Shown here: positions 59,653 through 64,000 of the stretch, piece by piece
Numbering within the stretch: the stretch's first letter is position 1
Layout: the number at the start of each line of letters is the position of its first letter
Assembly (NCBI GenBank): GCA_943846745.1
Contig: OX044360.1
Span: 2,170,001-2,234,000 of the forward strand
From: Opacimonas sp002292215
GTDB lineage: Bacteria > Pseudomonadota > Gammaproteobacteria > Enterobacterales > Alteromonadaceae
DNA length: 64,000 nt
Reading direction: 5' to 3'
Made by a program: the position numbers and the translations under genes
Notes under the pieces: model-generated
Databases searched by the model: none
What the model was told of the DNA's origin: nothing
Seen by the model: the letters and a program-made list of their open reading frames with translations, nothing else

Positions 59653-61809
59653 ATGAAAGATTTACCAACTTATTACTATCTTGAGCATTTTCAAGAATGC
59701 CTGGGATTCATAGATGAAGCTTGTCGTGAGTTGCTAGCTCCTGAGCATCAGGAGTTTATGCATACATTTGCGACTGCGGAGCTGTCTGTACAATGTACTT
59801 TGGTGCGCAGTTTAAATCGCAAGGCGAACTGTATCAAAGTCAGTTCGTTAGCTTATGATGAGATCCCAGATCATCATCGCGGCATCCAGCAATGCCATAC
59901 GCATGACTGGTTTACTCCTATTCCTGAGTACGCTTTTAAGAATTGGTTAGTGGGATTGACTAAACCTGAATTAGTGACGCTGTTACGTTATTGTACCTGT
60001 ATTTCAGTCACTGCAACTGCAAATAAATCCACCATTGTTGAACTTGCGTTGACTCATTTAACATTCATTAGTGTGTCTGAGCATAACATTTACCAACAAT
60101 ATATTTATCGGCAAGTCGATAGCGTATTAGATTATCTACTGTTTTTGTTTTTTGGCAATATCGGCAGTAGGTTGAATCAATTTTCGATGCGTGATTTAGG
60201 CGTGATGCGCACGCGTAAACGCGCCGCTCAAGCCCAAGCGCGTTTTAGTACACGCGATCAGGCTTTATCTACGTATGTCTATGCGATTGAGTTAGCACGA
60301 TTAAAAGAAGCGCTTAAACATAATCTGCAATTTGAACCACGATGGCAGTCGTTGGCGCAATGCCCTGAAGCACAAGGAGAGCTTGCCGAGCAACATCGAG
60401 CAGAGTATTTGTGGTTATGGGGAAAACATTGCCTACAAGCCGGCGAGGAGTGGACAAGAGTTGCACAGATTCTTGCTGCATCTACACTTCCTCAAGCCCA
60501 AGAAAAAGCCATTCGGCTAGCTTATCAAAACGGGGATAAAGAGCGTGTTCAAGCCCAACTTGAAGCGATAATTGATGCGCCTGATAACTCTTACTTGCTT
60601 GCGTTTGCTGAAGATTTTTTAGCGCGTAAATATCATAAAAAACGCACCAGTGTCTTAACTGATATGCTGCGCAATAGCGCTCGGCATTTGATCTTGGATG
60701 AAGTGCATAAGCATCGCGTTGAAGCTGCTTCAGTTGAATACTATCAAGCTCAAGGTATTCGAGCCTTGCGCACCGAAAATGAATTGTGGCGCAGTGTGTT
60801 TGGATTGGTATTTTGGCCGATTTTGTTTGCGCCCGAATTTGCGATTGGTACTGAGTTTGATTGGCGACCGTATCACGTCCGGCATAATAATCTATATACG
60901 AGTGCAACCGAACAAGTGGAGCAGATGCTCACGCAATGTGCATCACGATCAGGATTAAAACAACATTTGATCCGTCAAGCGACGATGCATTATGGTCAAG
61001 GTAGCGGAATTTTTCGTTGGCATAAACAATTATTACAACGGTTATTGTTGTTTGTCGATCATGTTGATATTGCGGCGTTGAATCGGGTACTCAAAATGAT
61101 GGCACAGGATTATTCGGCTTATAGTGATGGCTTTCCAGATTTGTTAGTGCTTACTGATAAGGGTGTTCATTTTGAAGAAATTAAAGCCCAAGGGGATAGT
61201 GTACGCAAAAATCAACTGGTAACTATCACCATGCTGACTAAAGCAGGCATTAAGGTTGGGATCACCACTGTCGAATGGGGTATCGATCCGATGCAGCCTT
61301 ATGTTGTTGTGGATATTGAAACGACAGGTGGGCGAGCTGCCCAACATAAAATTACTGAAATTGGCATGGTTAAGGTGGTGAATGGGAAGATTATTGAAGA
61401 ATATGAGACCTTACTCAATCCACAATGTCGAATTCCACGCAATATTACAGCCTTAACCGGGATTGACGATGAAATGGTTGCAGATGCCCCGATATTTGCT
61501 GAAGTGGCCGATGAAGTCGCGCAATTTACCAAAGGTTGTGTTTTTGTGGCTCACAATGTGAATTTTGATTATGGTTTTATTAAACAAGAGTTTACCCGTA
61601 TTGAACGGCGTTTTAGTCGTGCTAAGCTGTGCACAGTGAGAGAAATGCGCAAAGCTAAGCCGGGATTAAAATCATACTCATTAGCCAACTTAACGGCGGC
61701 CTTTAATATCGATATGACACGGCATCATCGTGCGATGTCCGATGCTATCGCAGCCAATGAATTACTCACGATTATTAATGATTATCGTTTGAGTAATAAA
61801 TCTTATTGA
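59653..61809 (+). CDS. FAN1-type VRR-NUC nuclease fused to a DEDDh exonuclease
   Basis: A 718-residue DNA-repair nuclease. The N-terminal ~530 residues match bacterial FAN1 (structure-specific 5' flap endonuclease for crosslink repair): YYYLEHFQECLGFI, SAP-like/helical middle, LWRSVFGLVFWPILFAP, and a VRR-NUC domain with GFPDLLVL (Asp496) and EEIK (Glu509, Lys511). Residues ~550-715 form a DnaQ-like 3'-5' exonuclease with DEDDh residues Asp554, Glu556 (VVDIETTG), Asp639 (HNVNFDYGF), His692 and Asp697 (HHRAMSDA). The fusion is not the usual FAN1 layout. No strong Shine-Dalgarno. A LexA-like box precedes it. Confidence 0.9.
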   Translation: MKDLPTYYYLEHFQECLGFIDEACRELLAPEHQEFMHTFATAELSVQCTLVRSLNRKANCIKVSSLAYDEIPDHHRGIQQCHTHDWFTPIPEYAFKNWLVGLTKPELVTLLRYCTCISVTATANKSTIVELALTHLTFISVSEHNIYQQYIYRQVDSVLDYLLFLFFGNIGSRLNQFSMRDLGVMRTRKRAAQAQARFSTRDQALSTYVYAIELARLKEALKHNLQFEPRWQSLAQCPEAQGELAEQHRAEYLWLWGKHCLQAGEEWTRVAQILAASTLPQAQEKAIRLAYQNGDKERVQAQLEAIIDAPDNSYLLAFAEDFLARKYHKKRTSVLTDMLRNSARHLILDEVHKHRVEAASVEYYQAQGIRALRTENELWRSVFGLVFWPILFAPEFAIGTEFDWRPYHVRHNNLYTSATEQVEQMLTQCASRSGLKQHLIRQATMHYGQGSGIFRWHKQLLQRLLLFVDHVDIAALNRVLKMMAQDYSAYSDGFPDLLVLTDKGVHFEEIKAQGDSVRKNQLVTITMLTKAGIKVGITTVEWGIDPMQPYVVVDIETTGGRAAQHKITEIGMVKVVNGKIIEEYETLLNPQCRIPRNITALTGIDDEMVADAPIFAEVADEVAQFTKGCVFVAHNVNFDYGFIKQEFTRIERRFSRAKLCTVREMRKAKPGLKSYSLANLTAAFNIDMTRHHRAMSDAIAANELLTIINDYRLSNKSY

Positions 61810-61877
61810 CAAAAATAAACTTTTTATATTATACATCGTATTAATCATTCTTAGTTAATTAACTGCTGAGCAAAAGT

Positions 61878-62219
61878 ATGTTAGACACACCTCGTACGCC
61901 GCACAACGAATCGGCAAAACACAATGAAATTTTAACTGATGTTGCGCGTTTACCCAAAGATAAAATGGATGAAGAAACACGTTCACGTATTATTGAGATG
62001 GCATGGGAAGACCGTACACCTTTTGAAGCTATTCAAGCCTTATATGGGTTAAAAGAAGCGGAAGTGATTAAGCTAATGCGTGCGAGCATCAAGCGCAAGA
62101 CATTTAATAACTGGCGCGCACGAGTATCTGGGCGCAAGACTAAGCACGGCGCATTACGTTCCAAAGATGTATCTAGAGGCTATTGTGCAACTCAGTATAA
62201 ACCAGTACGAAAGCGTTAG
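61878..62219 (+). CDS. TIGR03643 (DUF2805) family protein
   Basis: A 113-residue conserved protein of unknown function. The family core is RSRIIEMAWEDRTPFEAIQALYGLKEAEVIKLMR-type sequence (about 34-70), predicted helix-turn-helix-like, followed by basic WRARVSGRKTKHG. It starts 68 bases after the FAN1 gene on the same strand; a functional link is not shown. Confidence 0.85.
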   Translation: MLDTPRTPHNESAKHNEILTDVARLPKDKMDEETRSRIIEMAWEDRTPFEAIQALYGLKEAEVIKLMRASIKRKTFNNWRARVSGRKTKHGALRSKDVSRGYCATQYKPVRKR

Positions 62220-62320
62220 TACTTTTTACAGTGAAAACGAGTTTCTTAGTTTATAATTATTTACTATGTGTCGATACATATCGTAGTCGAACATTTTTTT
62301 ATAATTAAAGGAATAATTTC

Positions 62321-62665
62321 ATGTCCAGTTCTCACACTTCGCAATTGCCGTTAGCTACCGAATCCAAAGATGCTAAAAACTCTGCAATGGTCATGTGGCT
62401 TACCAGTATTTTCTTTGGTATTTTTTCAGGGTTGTTATTTTCATTTATGCTGCGCGGTGAGCCTTATGTGCAGTCTCAAGCAAAAGAGGCTATTAATTGG
62501 GGTGTCACTATGTTGGTATTAACCATTGTGATACTAATGATTTTTGGTGCCGCAGTTATACCCGTTGTCTTGTTGCTAAATATGTTATTTGCATTAATGG
62601 GCGCAATTGCATCCTCAATCGGGGCAAAATTTGCCGTTCCGATGACAGTACGATTGTTAAAATAA
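62321..62665 (+). CDS. DUF4870 family membrane protein
   Basis: A 114-residue protein with three predicted helices (about 22-45, 57-80, 82-105). The pattern VQSQAKEAINWGVTMLV is the DUF4870 signature (E.A.NFQ-type: here QAKEAINWG). Function unknown. AAAGGAAT is a good ribosome-binding site. The next gene is convergent. Confidence 0.85.
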   Translation: MSSSHTSQLPLATESKDAKNSAMVMWLTSIFFGIFSGLLFSFMLRGEPYVQSQAKEAINWGVTMLVLTIVILMIFGAAVIPVVLLLNMLFALMGAIASSIGAKFAVPMTVRLLK

Positions 62666-62678
62666 TCACACAAAGCTA

Positions 62679-62699
62679 AAGCGCGCTAGCAACGCGCTT
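62679..62699. terminator. Bidirectional hairpin before the lactate dehydrogenase gene
   Basis: AAGCGCG pairs with CGCGCTT (7 bp, 7-base loop) in the 46-base gap between convergent stops. The minus-strand side is followed by TTAGCTTTG, only partly T-rich. Confidence 0.45.
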
Positions 62700-62711
62700 A
62701 GATAATCATAG

Positions 62712-64000
62712 CTAGGCACTGACCTCATCTAATAAAAACAGCAATGATTGATAGTCGATACCTGAATGCTGTGATAAACCGATTTCACAGGTGCGGGAAT
62801 TACTATACCCAGTCTTACAATTGTTAGGGATTTGCGCTTTTAAAGTGGATAACGCACTGGCGTTTAGTTCCGGTACGGTCATTCCTTTATCGCCAGCAAA
62901 ACCACAACACTGAATACCTTCAGGCTCGATCACTTGGGTCGCACAAGCGTTAGCAACTTGCCGTAAATCGCTCGACAATCCCATTTTTTGACTACTACAA
63001 GTGATATGCAATGCAACAGGCACTTGTGTTGGGGTAATCGTCAGCTTATCGAGTGCAAATTTAGCCATAAATTGCGTGGTCTCATAAATCGGTAACGTAT
63101 GTCCTAATTCTGCCAAGCGTAACTTGCAAGGACTGGTATCAAAAACAATTGGGTATGTGCCATCTTTAGAAATGGCTTTTAATGATGTGAGTAATTCTTG
63201 TCCTTTTTGCTGCGCAATATCGGCAAATCCTTTTGAATTAAATGGCATACCACAACATAATCCTTCTACTTTTTCAGGCATAACGATGTCATACCCTGCT
63301 TTGGCAAATAATGACACGGCAACTTCTGGCAGGCTTCGCTGCTCCGTCGCGCTAGCATCGGCGCCCATGTTGCGGGTTGCACAACTAGGGAAATAGACGA
63401 CTTTAGGGCGTTCTGCGCCATTAGCTGTTAATTGGGGTAATGGCTTTGCAGCTTGGGGATATCGGGCAAACCATAATGGAATTGTATTTGCAGAAAGGCG
63501 ATGAATCATACGACCGACTTTATCAGTTGATTCAGGTCCAATTATACTGCTGATCTTACTGGCGATGCCTAATGTGGTCTTAACGGTTGTAGCTAATGGG
63601 GCAAACTGGTCAGCTGAAAATTTGGCTATACTGTGACCAAAACGAGTCGTTGATTCACCGCGTAGTTCTCTAATTAGATCTCCGGTGTTAATTCCAACCG
63701 GACAGCGCTCGGCACATAAACCCGTAGCGGCGCAGGTATCAATGCCATAATATTGGTAGTCGTGTTTCAGTTGAGCAAGTTCTTGACGCTGAGCATCGAT
63801 TAGATAACCCAGATCTTCTAGTTGTTGGATACGACGCCAAATCGCAATTCGTTGACGTGGTGTAAAGGTCAGTTCTTTAGATGGACATACCGGTTCGCAG
63901 AACCCGCATTCAATACATTTATCCACAATATTATTAGCACGCGGTAACGGCTTAAGGTGTTTAATATGTGATTGAGGATCATCATTGAGGATTACGCCTG
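62712..64000 (-). CDS. FAD/Fe-S D-lactate (2-hydroxyacid) dehydrogenase, 3' part
   Basis: C-terminal ~429 residues of a Dld-II-type respiratory D-lactate dehydrogenase, a large peripheral membrane flavoprotein with a GlcF-like Fe-S domain. The frame stays open to the right edge (VILNDDPQSHIKHLKPLP before the GTG-like codon at 63926), so the FAD domain lies outside the window. Two 4Fe-4S motifs are visible, CIECGFCEPVCPS and CAATGLCAERCP, followed by two CCG-type domains (CCGMPF; CCGFAGDKG). It would feed electrons to quinone. Confidence 0.93.
   Translation of the reverse strand, partial: GVILNDDPQSHIKHLKPLPRANNIVDKCIECGFCEPVCPSKELTFTPRQRIAIWRRIQQLEDLGYLIDAQRQELAQLKHDYQYYGIDTCAATGLCAERCPVGINTGDLIRELRGESTTRFGHSIAKFSADQFAPLATTVKTTLGIASKISSIIGPESTDKVGRMIHRLSANTIPLWFARYPQAAKPLPQLTANGAERPKVVYFPSCATRNMGADASATEQRSLPEVAVSLFAKAGYDIVMPEKVEGLCCGMPFNSKGFADIAQQKGQELLTSLKAISKDGTYPIVFDTSPCKLRLAELGHTLPIYETTQFMAKFALDKLTITPTQVPVALHITCSSQKMGLSSDLRQVANACATQVIEPEGIQCCGFAGDKGMTVPELNASALSTLKAQIPNNCKTGYSNSRTCEIGLSQHSGIDYQSLLFLLDEVSA

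Noticed and set aside
1..64000. CRISPR arrays, tRNA or rRNA genes, transposases, prophage genes
   Set aside because: No regularly spaced repeats, no cloverleaf-like or rRNA-like sequence and no recognisable mobile-element protein was found on reading both strands.

Overview
The window looks like a chromosomal segment of a marine-type gammaproteobacterium, most likely an Alteromonadales-like lineage. The call rests on gene content and order: nearly every gene has a clear gammaproteobacterial homologue, and many belong to the block that lies near 74-76 min in E. coli (nfuA, comF/gntX, bioH, yhgF/tex, greB, ompR-envZ, hslO-hslR, yrfG, nudE, slyX-fkpA, yheV, yheS-yheT-yheU, prkB), here split into several sub-blocks and reshuffled. 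The aa3-type oxidase, the HiPIP and several family signatures fit an aerobic heterotroph. No tRNA, rRNA, CRISPR, transposase or phage gene was recognised, and no stretch over 300 bases lacks a gene.

Layout. 1-6.6 kb: cytochrome c oxidase cluster (3' end of ctaD, ctaG, ctaE, surf1, a thioredoxin-like protein, ctaA, ctaB, a SCO copper chaperone) with one small antisense membrane gene. 6.6-17 kb: polysaccharide deacetylase, DinF-type MATE exporter, nfuA, a large secreted M14 peptidase, comF, bioH, tex. 17-19.8 kb: a sugar transporter and a RelE/RelB-type toxin-antitoxin pair placed between tex and greB, which are adjacent in E. coli. 20-24.8 kb: lipid A phosphoethanolamine transferase with a PmrA-like box, a GNAT protein, then a four-gene bufferin-type (copper-binding RiPP) operon. 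25-33.8 kb: fkpA, WD40 lipoprotein, slyX, yheV, ABC-F yheS, yheT, yheU, cysQ, nudE, yrfG. 33.8-46.3 kb: a REC-GGDEF diguanylate cyclase and a complete gspC-to-N type II secretion operon. 46.5-50 kb: hslR-hslO and ompR-envZ. 50-56.4 kb: purH-purD-prkB and prmA-dusB-fis. 56.4-64 kb: S10 carboxypeptidase, HiPIP and small redox-associated genes, a FAN1 nuclease fused to a DEDDh exonuclease behind a LexA-like box, two small conserved genes, and the 3' part of an FAD/Fe-S D-lactate dehydrogenase.

How the genes fit together. The first block inserts heme A and copper into the terminal oxidase. The bufferin operon would bind excess copper in the periplasm, so the window holds both copper delivery and copper buffering. 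The Gsp operon gives an export route for secreted enzymes. EptA and OmpR-EnvZ concern the envelope; HslR/HslO, GreB, Tex and YheS concern stalled ribosomes, misfolded proteins or arrested transcription. The most distinctive single gene is the FAN1-DEDDh fusion with its SOS-like operator; the most distinctive small system is the bufferin operon, whose precursor carries an unusual Lys/Met-rich tail.
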